Positions 9,229-17,299 of a DNA stretch of 64,000 nucleotides are shown piece after piece. The DNA comes from Bacteroidota bacterium (GTDB lineage Bacteria; Bacteroidota; Bacteroidia; Chitinophagales; Chitinophagaceae). Both the position numbers and the translations under genes were made by a program. The notes under the pieces were generated by a model. It did no database searches and was not told the DNA's origin. It worked only from the letters and a program-made list of their open reading frames with translations. The DNA is taken from the NCBI GenBank assembly GCA_023386235.1, contig JAEWKC010000034.1, positions 1 to 64,000 of the forward strand, in the 5' to 3' direction. The stretch's first letter is position 1. The number at the start of each line of letters is the position of its first letter.

Positions 9229-9246
9229 TTGCAATGTTCATTGCAA
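9229..9246. other. Short perfect hairpin in dxs-HIT spacer
   Basis: Arms TTGCAAT and ATTGCAA pair perfectly around a GTTC loop. It sits about 70 bases after the dxs stop in a 256-base gene-free spacer. There is an A-run rather than a T-run after it on the plus strand, so it is not a typical terminator. It could be an operator or a weak RNA hairpin. Confidence 0.35.
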
Positions 9247-9360
9247 AAAATATATTGGTTAAGTGTGCTTTAGTTGTACATCTAAAAAACAATTACACAA
9301 ACGGTTCCGCAAAAGTTGTAATATTTAGCACTTAATATTTTTATTCAGCATTTTTTGTTT

Positions 9361-9368
9361 TAAATTTG
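9361..9368 (+). promoter_or_regulatory. Candidate -7 element for the HIT gene
   Basis: TAAATTTG matches TAnnTTTG, about 48 bases before the ATG of the HIT-family gene. No -33 box at normal spacing. Confidence 0.35.
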
Positions 9369-9416
9369 ATAGAGTAAATGTAAACTACTATCCATTAAAA
9401 TACACGCACACGTATC

Positions 9417-9806
9417 ATGACTATTTTTTCAAAGATAATAGACGGCGATATTCCTTCTTACAAAATCGCTGAAGATGAAAACTTTTTCGCCTTTCTGGAT
9501 ATCAACCCTTTAGTAAATGGTCATATACTTATCATCCCCAAAACAGAAACAGATAAATTATACGACTTGCCTGAAAAGTACTTACAGGAAATGCTTGTAT
9601 TTGCCCAACCTATTTGCCACGCTTTAGAAAAAGCCACAGGCTGCAAGCGCGTGGGCATGTCTGTTATAGGCTTGGAAGTACCTCACGCGCATTTGCATTT
9701 ACTCCCTATCAATGAAATGGAAGATACCAATTTCACCAACGAAAAATTAAAATTATCTGACGAAGAATTTAAAGACATTCAACAAAGAATTATTCACAAT
9801 TTATAA
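9417..9806 (+). CDS. HIT family nucleotide-binding protein
   Basis: A 129-residue cytoplasmic protein of the Hint branch of the histidine triad family. The triad is HAHLHLLP with H90, H92 and H94. The middle histidine usually forms a nucleotidyl intermediate during hydrolysis of adenosine phosphoramidates or aminoacyl-AMP. The N-terminal motif MTIFSKIIDGDIPSYKIAED is typical of Hint proteins. The aldose epimerase gene starts 11 bases after its stop, so both are probably on one transcript ending at 10781-10818. A specific physiological substrate cannot be inferred. Confidence 0.95.
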   Translation: MTIFSKIIDGDIPSYKIAEDENFFAFLDINPLVNGHILIIPKTETDKLYDLPEKYLQEMLVFAQPICHALEKATGCKRVGMSVIGLEVPHAHLHLLPINEMEDTNFTNEKLKLSDEEFKDIQQRIIHNL

Positions 9807-9817
9807 TTAACCATATC

Positions 9818-10753
9818 ATGCAATTTGAAGTAACGGAACACAAAGACAGTGTTGTTTTGAAAGAAAAGCAAAACAATACAGAAGTAGAAATCTATACCTT
9901 TGGCGCATTGCTCAACAAATTTGAAATTGAAAAAGCCGGGAGCAAAATCAATATTATCGACGGCTTCTCCTCTACTGATGACGCAAGAAAAAACATTACA
10001 GAACTACACAGATCTGCCAAGCTTACGCCGTTTGTATGCAGACTAAACCAGGGAAAATTTTCTTACAACGGCAAGGATTATTCTATAAAAAAATTCAACA
10101 TTGGCCCTTCAGCCATTCATGGTTTGGTTTTCGATGCTGAATTTGCTGTAAGCGCCACGCACATAGACGATCATAAAGCTACCGTTACGCTTCATTACGA
10201 TTACAATACAGAAGAGCACGGTTTTCCTTTCGCGTTCAGCGTAATAGTAGCGTATAAATTAGAGGCCGACAATAAACTTACCGTGCGCACCACAATTACC
10301 AATCATGCCAAAGAAGCCTTCCCGCTGAGCGATGGATGGCATCCGTATTTTAAACTGGGCAATACCATCAACAATGCAGAGATGAAGCTAAACGTAAAAG
10401 AGGTAGCAGAGTTTAGTCCGGAACTTTTACCTACTGGTCAATTCTTTCCTTATACAGAATTTCAAGAGTTGCAATTGTTAGGAGAGACGGAGCTGGACAA
10501 CAGTTTTATTGTAAAAGACTTTGATGGTCCTGCATTAATACTGAAAGATAGCAACGCCGGATTGCAGTTAGAAATAACGCCCGACAAATCGTATCCCATA
10601 TTACAAATATATACACCGCCACACAGGGAAAGCATCGCTATAGAGAACCTGAGCTCTGTGCCCGACGCTTATAATAATAAAATAGGCTTAATAGATGCCA
10701 AACCCGAAGAGAAAAATGTATTCACCACAACTTATAAGGTGAGTTTGGTATAG
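9818..10753 (+). CDS. Aldose 1-epimerase family protein
   Basis: A 311-residue cytoplasmic beta-sandwich protein of the galactose mutarotase superfamily, which interconverts alpha and beta anomers of aldoses. Features include SAIHGLVFDAEF with the first catalytic-site histidine, the SDGWHPYFKLG motif with the second histidine, LDNSFIV, and IAIENLSSVPDAYNN with the expected catalytic glutamate near the end. It has no signal peptide, so it acts on internal sugar. It may also belong to the glucose-6-phosphate epimerase-like subgroup; sequence alone does not settle this. It is the last gene of the HIT-epimerase unit. Confidence 0.88.
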   Translation: MQFEVTEHKDSVVLKEKQNNTEVEIYTFGALLNKFEIEKAGSKINIIDGFSSTDDARKNITELHRSAKLTPFVCRLNQGKFSYNGKDYSIKKFNIGPSAIHGLVFDAEFAVSATHIDDHKATVTLHYDYNTEEHGFPFAFSVIVAYKLEADNKLTVRTTITNHAKEAFPLSDGWHPYFKLGNTINNAEMKLNVKEVAEFSPELLPTGQFFPYTEFQELQLLGETELDNSFIVKDFDGPALILKDSNAGLQLEITPDKSYPILQIYTPPHRESIAIENLSSVPDAYNNKIGLIDAKPEEKNVFTTTYKVSLV

Positions 10754-10780
10754 AGAACTTATGAGTTGTCTCCAAAAGCT

Positions 10781-10818
10781 AACCAGCCCGTCTGCAATTG
10801 CAGACGGGCTGGTTTTTT
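10781..10818 (+). terminator. Strong intrinsic terminator
   Basis: A perfect 17-bp palindrome (10781-10814) whose arms begin AACCAGCCCGTCTGC is followed by a T-run on the plus strand. It ends the HIT-epimerase transcript and lies just before the end of the convergent DUF1735 gene. Confidence 0.92.
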
Positions 10819-10840
10819 GTAGTAGTTATCCTTATTGAAT

Positions 10841-11818
10841 TTAGAAAGCTTTAAACTCAGCAAGATGTGAGTAACTAACACCTCCATATACAGCCGTAAC
10901 TACAACTTGTAAATACCTGAAAGATTTAGTGGCACTACCTAAAGTGAATTTCTGCTCAGTATCGTTATTAGCCAATGTTAATTTTGTAATTTCTTCCCAA
11001 GTGGTTCCATTATTAGATCCACTAATGGTTATATTACTTGGCTTGCCCTGATGGCCTCCGGATCTTGGATTTAAAATAAATCCTTTAATAACATTCGCTT
11101 GTTGCATATCTATAACAATAGTATATGGCAGCGGATCATTTCCTCCTTGCCACTTAGAATGCCAGAAAGTACTTTTATTTCCATCTAACATAAATATAGC
11201 TTTTCCATTGTTAGGACCTTCCCCGTTAGCCTCTTCGGACGATACACTTACTATAGTCCAACTTCCTCTGGGAATAGGTGGATTAGGGTCTTTTTCTATA
11301 TGAAGAAAAGCTGTATTCATAGATTCATGCACTGAAATTCCTGTAGCAGATGTTATAGAAAGCGGCAGCAGGTATCCGGTTTTAGAAATATCCATTATGC
11401 CAGGATAAAATGCAATTTTAACAGTGGTATCTGTAAGCCCGGAAGGAATTGTGATTGTAGGATTTATTATTTTATAATAATTATCCGGCATTAAAGCGTA
11501 TGTAGTTTCGAATATCGGATTTGCTGCATACTCATCAAAAGCCGCTTGATTTACTCCTAGTGTTACAGAAACCGGACTTTGCTGAGGAGCAGGAAGGTTT
11601 ATAGAAACTCTGACAGTATCAGATGTTTTACTCATATCAGAAAAGGCTAATAAGGCATTATTCCAATAGTTAAGCCCGCTGGTTGCTGTGTTATACAATG
11701 CTCTTGCAGGATAAGATAAAACAGCATCCTTACCCCTGGGCAACGTATCAGCAGGTTTATAGCATCCTGTAACAATCAATACAAACATTGTCAGGATGTA
11801 CATTAATATTTTTTTCAT
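10841..11818 (-). CDS. Surface glycan-binding-type lipoprotein, DUF1735 plus F5/8 type C
   Basis: A 325-residue lipoprotein with a lipobox ending at C19 (MFVLIVTGC). Residues about 40-175 match the DUF1735 pattern of repeated beta strands found in SusE/SusF-position proteins (SVTLGVNQAAFDEY). Residues about 190-325 form an F5/8 type C (discoidin-like) carbohydrate-binding domain, with GNKSTFWHSKWQGG and RYLQVVV. It is the third gene of the susC-susD operon read from 17009 and probably binds the glycan at the cell surface before SusCD import. It ends convergent with the aldose epimerase gene behind a strong terminator. Ligand unknown; discoidin domains in such lipoproteins often bind galactose- or fucose-containing glycans. 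Confidence 0.88.
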   Translation of the reverse strand: MKKILMYILTMFVLIVTGCYKPADTLPRGKDAVLSYPARALYNTATSGLNYWNNALLAFSDMSKTSDTVRVSINLPAPQQSPVSVTLGVNQAAFDEYAANPIFETTYALMPDNYYKIINPTITIPSGLTDTTVKIAFYPGIMDISKTGYLLPLSITSATGISVHESMNTAFLHIEKDPNPPIPRGSWTIVSVSSEEANGEGPNNGKAIFMLDGNKSTFWHSKWQGGNDPLPYTIVIDMQQANVIKGFILNPRSGGHQGKPSNITISGSNNGTTWEEITKLTLANNDTEQKFTLGSATKSFRYLQVVVTAVYGGVSYSHLAEFKAF

Positions 11819-11943
11819 CAGTATTTTTTTTATAATTAACTTAAATTGAATTTTTCTATTGGTTTCTTATAGAAATTACGTGTTTCACATTGGATTATTG
11901 TTAGTTAAAATGAGTGCGGATAAATACCCACACTCAAATTATA

Positions 11944-13731
11944 TTATTCCCAACCAGGATTTTGAGTCAATTGAGGATTCAAAAGCAACTGATCTGCCGG
12001 TAATGGATTTAAATAATCTCTGTCAGTTCTAAAGTTAAAGCCATTTGCACCTACCACGTTATTTTTGTAAGGAAATATGTATCCACTTTCATCTATCGGA
12101 TATAATGAAGTAACTATCTCATCAAGTGTGCCTTCAGATGGATCTTCAGGGTTAGCTAACATGCCCATAAATTGTGCTCTTTTTGCTCCTTTAGGTTTCC
12201 ATCCATCAATAAGCACTCCTGCTGCAGCCCATCTCCAAATATCATCATGTCTATAACCCTCCACAGCAAATTCTACACGCCTTTCTCTTCTAATTTCATT
12301 AATTAATGGTGACAAACCGGGAAATTGCCAATTTGGATCAATAGCTATATTAGCGATTACAAGGTTAGGCATACCTACTCTTTTTCTTAATAAATTAATT
12401 GTTTTATCTACATCAGCCTGTGTAGCGGTTCCTAATTCAGCTTTAGCTTCGATCAGATTAAGTAAGGCCTCTGCATATCTGTAATAAATGAGTCCTTGTG
12501 TGCCTTTACCTACATCATGCTGTCTACCGTCAGTATTCAGTCCTTTGTAGATTTGATATCCCGTATAGTTTCTGTCTTCATTTGCCCCTTGAATAGCCGG
12601 ACGCCAAAAGCGTGCAGTATCTACCAAGTAATGTTTGCCATCATTTATTTGCACTGTTTGTGCTAAGCGTGGATCCCTGTCTGTGGCAACATCTATCAAA
12701 GTAGCATCTCCTCTGTATAAAGGACTTACTGCAATGGGTTTTCCATCTATTGAAAGGTAAGAATCTACCAGGCTTTTGGTAATTCCCCTGCCGCCGCCCT
12801 GCGCCATGTAGCGAGCTATTAAAGTATAGTTACCATCTTCGGAATTGTATTGTCTCCAAAACATTACTTCTTTACTATTGGCATAACTTACCTGATTAAA
12901 TAAACTCCAGTAACCATTTTCAACCCCTACGTTATCTAATTCAAATTTTCCACTATTCATTATTGCTTCAGCTGAGCTAGCAGCTTTTTGCAAGTATTTA
13001 GTGCCGTCAGAACCGGGTACACCATATGGCGTGCCTGCATGATATCTTTCCCAAGTACCTTCATACAAAGCTATTCTTGATTGGAATAATTGTGCTAATT
13101 CTTTATATACTCTAAAGTTTTCGTATCCTGTTTCATTTTTTGCCGGTAAAAGTTCAATAGCCTGATCTAAAATACCGATGATACTATCTGCAACAATATT
13201 TCTTGATAATCTTGGAGCATATAAATCAGTGCTATCTGTAGGGCTAAGCGTTTTTGATATCCAAGGCAAATCGCCCCAGGTTTTTAACTTAGCAAAATAA
13301 TAATAAGCTTTAAAATACAATGCCTCTCCTAGATATTTATCAATTTCTGCCTGATCTCCTGTGGCTGATTGATACTTTCCTAAGAAATAATTTACATTTC
13401 TAATACTACTCCAATCTCCGGCAGACCATCCGCCTCCGGAAGTTGGCAAAGTTCTTTCACCATTTAAAAAACGGCTATATTCTCTATTTACCATATTATC
13501 TGTACCTTCATAATCATCCAGGCTATAAATTCCGAATGTTGCATACTGTCCTATATAACTAGGTAAACCGTTGTAGAAATTGTTTACATACAGCCTTAAA
13601 TCATTAGGACTTCTCCAGTAATCGCCATCGGAGATGGCTGTTTTAGGAGTTCTTTCTAAGAAATCTTTTTGGCAAGCTGTAAAAGCTACCGCAAGAATCA
13701 TAAATAGAATTAATATTTTTATCTTTTTCAT
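11944..13731 (-). CDS. SusD/RagB family outer-membrane lipoprotein
   Basis: A 595-residue surface lipoprotein with its lipobox cysteine at C20 (AVAFTAC). The SusD fold is recognisable from the N-terminal motif FLERTPKTAISDGDYWRSPNDLRLYVNNFYNGLP, shown here only in part by its key residues F24-L25-E26 and the YWRSPNDL stretch, the TPR-like YLGEALYFKAYYYFAKLK segment, RYAEALLNLIEAKAE, and EIRRERRVEFAVEG near the C terminus. It should cap the SusC channel encoded directly upstream (gap 86 bases) and capture oligosaccharides. Length is normal for the family. Confidence 0.95.
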   Translation of the reverse strand: MKKIKILILFMILAVAFTACQKDFLERTPKTAISDGDYWRSPNDLRLYVNNFYNGLPSYIGQYATFGIYSLDDYEGTDNMVNREYSRFLNGERTLPTSGGGWSAGDWSSIRNVNYFLGKYQSATGDQAEIDKYLGEALYFKAYYYFAKLKTWGDLPWISKTLSPTDSTDLYAPRLSRNIVADSIIGILDQAIELLPAKNETGYENFRVYKELAQLFQSRIALYEGTWERYHAGTPYGVPGSDGTKYLQKAASSAEAIMNSGKFELDNVGVENGYWSLFNQVSYANSKEVMFWRQYNSEDGNYTLIARYMAQGGGRGITKSLVDSYLSIDGKPIAVSPLYRGDATLIDVATDRDPRLAQTVQINDGKHYLVDTARFWRPAIQGANEDRNYTGYQIYKGLNTDGRQHDVGKGTQGLIYYRYAEALLNLIEAKAELGTATQADVDKTINLLRKRVGMPNLVIANIAIDPNWQFPGLSPLINEIRRERRVEFAVEGYRHDDIWRWAAAGVLIDGWKPKGAKRAQFMGMLANPEDPSEGTLDEIVTSLYPIDESGYIFPYKNNVVGANGFNFRTDRDYLNPLPADQLLLNPQLTQNPGWE

Positions 13732-13817
13732 CTTTTTATTTTTTTTGTTTCGTAATGTCAGATGGAATTGCTTCCAGTGTACTTTATATTATCAAAACAT
13801 TATTAATGAATTTATTT

Positions 13818-16800
13818 TTATAATGTCAAATTAATACCTGCTGTGAAACTTCTTTGCATAGGATATATTTTTAAGTCACTAAAGAATGTTTCAGGGTCAA
13901 TAGTTGAGTATTTTCTCATTGGAGCAATAGTGAATACATTTTCCACTAAGCCAAATATTCTTAGCTTCTGTACACCTATCCTGCTTAATAAATTTGACGG
14001 CAGCGTGTAACCTAACTGAATATTTTTCAAACGTAAATAGGCTGCGCTTTGCATATACTTTGTTTGCGTTTGCATGTTTTTGGAGTTTTCCCCACTCATA
14101 TAAAATTTAGGAAAATATCCATCTGTATTGGTTGGCGTCCATCTGTCCATATGTACAGTGAAAGGAGAACTCTGCCATTCACTACCTGTCACACCCCAGA
14201 AATAGTTAGTACCGCTGCCAAAGAAAACATCTCTTTTGCCAACTCCTTGGAAGAAGAAGCTCGCATCCCAGTTTTTCCATCCAAAGTCCGCAAACAAGCT
14301 ATATGTATATTTTGGCGTTGTATTGCCAATAACACGCATATCGCCCATACTGTCTAAAGTGTTTAATCCCCAGTCAATTCTTCCGTCTCCATTTAAGTCG
14401 GCATATTTAATGTCACCCGCACCCCATCTTGAGTATATTTTACTCTGACTTGGAGAATTCATTACATCAGCATCCCCGGTAAAATAACCGACAGTAGTGT
14501 AGCCATATATACTACCCATTTCTTCACCTTCATACCAGTTTGTAATCAATTTTTGATCATTAGGGAATTTCTTCACTACTCCTTTATAATTTGCTAAGAT
14601 ACCTCTTAGGTTATAAGAAAAATCTCCAATTCTATCTCTCCAAGATACAGTAAGATCAAACCCTTTTGTTTCTATAGCCGATACATTTTCCTGTGGAGGG
14701 TTTGTTCCTAACACAGCCGGTAATGCTTTTGCTGGCCCTAAGAAATCTTTGGAACTTCTTTTATACCACTCATAAGTAACTGACAATCTATTATTAAAAG
14801 CAGTGATGTCTGTACCTAAGTTTAATGAATTTGTGGTAACCCAGGTTATATCATAATTAACTAATCCCGGAGCGCTGGTTCTGGCTTCTCTTCCACTATT
14901 AAAATACCAATTCCCACTTGTAGGAGAAGCTGTACCTAACGCGGGATAGAAAGGATACCAGCTACCGCCCAATGCAGATTGATCTCCTAATGAACCATAA
15001 GAAGCACGTAATTTAAAGGTATTAATTTTTTCTCCAACAGCTCCTAATGATGCCCAAAAATTTTCTTTATGCACATTCCAACCAGCAGAAACACCCGGAT
15101 AAAAACCCCACCTTACATCACTTAAAAATCTTGATGAACCATCGTATCTACCCACTACTTCTAATAAATACTTTTCATTATAATTGTAGTTTAATCTTCC
15201 AAAATAACCTTCTGCAGCTAACTGTGCTCTGCTGTCGCTTATCCAAGGTGTTTTGCCATAGGTAGTACTGATGGAAGGTACATTGTCTGTATAAAGATTA
15301 TTATTACCTCCTCCTATACTTAAATTGTCATTTTCTTCTCTTACATAGCCTGCCAAAACTGTAAAATTATGATTGTTTAAACTCCATTGGTATGTAGAGA
15401 AAGCATTAAGTATTTGATGATATTGAAAACCAACACTTCTGGTAAATTGGTTGGGGAATGTCCAATCAATAGGCGACAAGGCTCCACTTGGTAGTGTTTG
15501 ATAAACTGTTTTTAAGTGGTCGCTAGTATTCCATATATTAGCCTCATATGTATAGTTAACTGTAGTTGACCAACCTTTGATAGGAGTTATAACTATCTCT
15601 CCGGTAATTAGTGGTTTATCCCAGGATTCAATATGTCTACCACCATCTAACTGTAAAGTCACATCGCTTATTTCAGAATATAAAGAATCACGGCCATCAG
15701 AACCCGGTGTATACAAAGGTACATTCGGATGTTTTCTGGCAATTTGATGCATCCAGTTTCCTCCGGTTCTGCTTCCTCCTGCCCAAGGGGCATTGTAAGT
15801 TTCTTTTGAATAAGAGGTTCTAAAATTAAGATCTAACCAATCCGTAATTTTATTACTTAAATTGGCTCTTACATTAAATCTTCTATAAATATCACTTCCA
15901 AATCTAAGCATACCGGGTCTGTCATTGTAGCCCACGCCTAAGAAGTATTTTGTTCTATCTGTACCACCTGATACACCAATATTATGTTGCTGTAGTAATT
16001 GAGCATCTTTGTAGTATATCTTAAACCAGTCATTGTTAGCGTTACCTGCAAACCAGCCCAGCCATTGGTCTGCACCGGCATTGGGGTTTTTTGTAGTTTG
16101 AGAAGTAATTAAACCGTTTTGATAGTCTTTCATTCTTTGTATTACCTCTTCGCTAAAATACGAATAGTCCTGCATACCCGCATTTGTTCCTGCCTCATTG
16201 TATACCTCTGCAAAATCAACAGAATTAAGCATTTTAGGCATACCCATAGGCGTATTGATTGTAAAGCTGTTGTTGTAAGTAACTGTAGGTTTGCCAATCT
16301 TACCTTTTTTAGTTGTAATTAAAATAACACCATAAGGAGCACTAGAACCATAGATAGCAGAAGCAGCTGCATCTTTAATTACAGAAATACTTTCTACATC
16401 ATTAGGGTTAATAGCATTGATATCACCTCCTTGAACTCCATCAATAACAATCAAAGGACCTCCTGTAGATCCAAAACCTGTATAGCCACGAATATTAAAA
16501 CTTTGAGTGGCATTAGGAGCACCACCTCCGTATCCGGTCATGATATTCAAGTTTGCAACTGCACCTTGAAGGCCTTGAGAAAGCCTAGATATTGGCCGGT
16601 CTTCCAACACTTTGCTATCAATAGTAGAAACAGCTCCGGTCAAGTTTACTTTTCTTTGACTGCCGTAACCCACTACTACAATTTCATCTCCTGCCGACTG
16701 TACGCCAATACTTAAGGTAATATTTACTTCATCTCCTCTTACCTCTCCATAATTCGTTTCATACCCTACCGACGAAAATCTTAGAACGTCTCCCTCCGCA

Positions 16801-17009
16801 GCTCTGATAGAATAGCTACCTTCTACATTCGTGACTACCCCTGTAGTTTTCCCTTCCACATGGACTGACACATTAGGTATGGCCACTCCAGCACTATCAG
16901 TCACTGTACCCGTAACGGTTTTCAGCGTTTGTGAAAACCCTGTTTGCATGAATAAAAGGACAATAGACGTTAGTAGTCCTTTTAAAATGAGCAGTCGTAT
17001 TTTTCTCAT
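13818..17009 (-). CDS. SusC/RagA family TonB-linked outer-membrane transporter
   Basis: A 1063-residue TonB-dependent importer. It has a signal peptide (about 1-26), a carboxypeptidase-like regulatory domain (about 30-105, VTGTVTDSAGVAIPNVSV), the SusC entry motif VVVGYGSQRKVNLTGAVS, a plug domain (about 120-235, with PLIVIDGVQGG, VISVIKDAAASAIYG-like motif and GVILITTKKG) and a 22-stranded barrel ending in the aromatic-rich ITL terminus. It forms a pair with the SusD gene that follows and is the first gene of the operon. The N-terminal 100 residues closely match those of the second SusC at 19238-22375. A -7 element and a palindrome pair lie upstream. Confidence 0.96.
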   Translation of the reverse strand: MRKIRLLILKGLLTSIVLLFMQTGFSQTLKTVTGTVTDSAGVAIPNVSVHVEGKTTGVVTNVEGSYSIRAAEGDVLRFSSVGYETNYGEVRGDEVNITLSIGVQSAGDEIVVVGYGSQRKVNLTGAVSTIDSKVLEDRPISRLSQGLQGAVANLNIMTGYGGGAPNATQSFNIRGYTGFGSTGGPLIVIDGVQGGDINAINPNDVESISVIKDAAASAIYGSSAPYGVILITTKKGKIGKPTVTYNNSFTINTPMGMPKMLNSVDFAEVYNEAGTNAGMQDYSYFSEEVIQRMKDYQNGLITSQTTKNPNAGADQWLGWFAGNANNDWFKIYYKDAQLLQQHNIGVSGGTDRTKYFLGVGYNDRPGMLRFGSDIYRRFNVRANLSNKITDWLDLNFRTSYSKETYNAPWAGGSRTGGNWMHQIARKHPNVPLYTPGSDGRDSLYSEISDVTLQLDGGRHIESWDKPLITGEIVITPIKGWSTTVNYTYEANIWNTSDHLKTVYQTLPSGALSPIDWTFPNQFTRSVGFQYHQILNAFSTYQWSLNNHNFTVLAGYVREENDNLSIGGGNNNLYTDNVPSISTTYGKTPWISDSRAQLAAEGYFGRLNYNYNEKYLLEVVGRYDGSSRFLSDVRWGFYPGVSAGWNVHKENFWASLGAVGEKINTFKLRASYGSLGDQSALGGSWYPFYPALGTASPTSGNWYFNSGREARTSAPGLVNYDITWVTTNSLNLGTDITAFNNRLSVTYEWYKRSSKDFLGPAKALPAVLGTNPPQENVSAIETKGFDLTVSWRDRIGDFSYNLRGILANYKGVVKKFPNDQKLITNWYEGEEMGSIYGYTTVGYFTGDADVMNSPSQSKIYSRWGAGDIKYADLNGDGRIDWGLNTLDSMGDMRVIGNTTPKYTYSLFADFGWKNWDASFFFQGVGKRDVFFGSGTNYFWGVTGSEWQSSPFTVHMDRWTPTNTDGYFPKFYMSGENSKNMQTQTKYMQSAAYLRLKNIQLGYTLPSNLLSRIGVQKLRIFGLVENVFTIAPMRKYSTIDPETFFSDLKIYPMQRSFTAGINLTL

Positions 17010-17079
17010 TTATTTATCTATTTTGGATTAAAAAATTAAACTTACCTATAATTTATGAATTATTTAATAAATCAACTAC

Positions 17080-17087
17080 CAAAAGTA
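17080..17087 (-). promoter_or_regulatory. Candidate -7 element of susC operon 1
   Basis: On the minus strand the sequence is TACTTTTG, an exact TAnnTTTG match 70 bases before the susC ATG. This predicts a leader of about 60 bases. Confidence 0.5.
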
Positions 17088-17131
17088 CAAAACTTCTTAA
17101 AAAAAAACGAAAAGAAAAAAGATAACAGTTT

Positions 17132-17177
17132 AATAATGTATTACATTATTTTATTTTCAATTATGTAATACATTATT
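17132..17177. promoter_or_regulatory. Pair of tandem operator-like palindromes
   Basis: Site 1 (17132-17150) is a perfect 9-bp inverted repeat, arms AATAATGTA and TACATTATT around one base. Site 2 (17159-17177) has the same arms with one mismatch. The centres are 27 bp apart. Both lie about 45-97 bases upstream of the -7 box of susC operon 1, a place more usual for an activator than for a simple repressor. The ROK regulator at 22394-23614 is the nearest regulatory gene in this region, but the link is inference. Confidence 0.55.
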
Positions 17178-17242
17178 TTATAATAAATTTTATATTACTA
17201 TGCAATTAATGTAGAGAAAACGTTTGCGTAAATTTTAATAAA

Positions 17243-17275
17243 AAAAACTCGTATTTAAATTAAATACGAGTTTTT
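17243..17275 (-). terminator. Intrinsic terminator of ROK-susC-susD operon
   Basis: Perfect 16-base arms, AAAAACTCGTATTTAA and its complement, around one central base. On the minus strand the stem is followed by a long T-run. It lies 25 bases after the SusD stop and separates the two SusCD operons. Confidence 0.9.
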
Positions 17276-17299
17276 AATACAAAAAAGAAATTAGTTCTT

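Noticed and set aside
9229..9246. Hairpin after dxs as its terminator
   Set aside because: An A-run and not a T-run follows on the coding strand.
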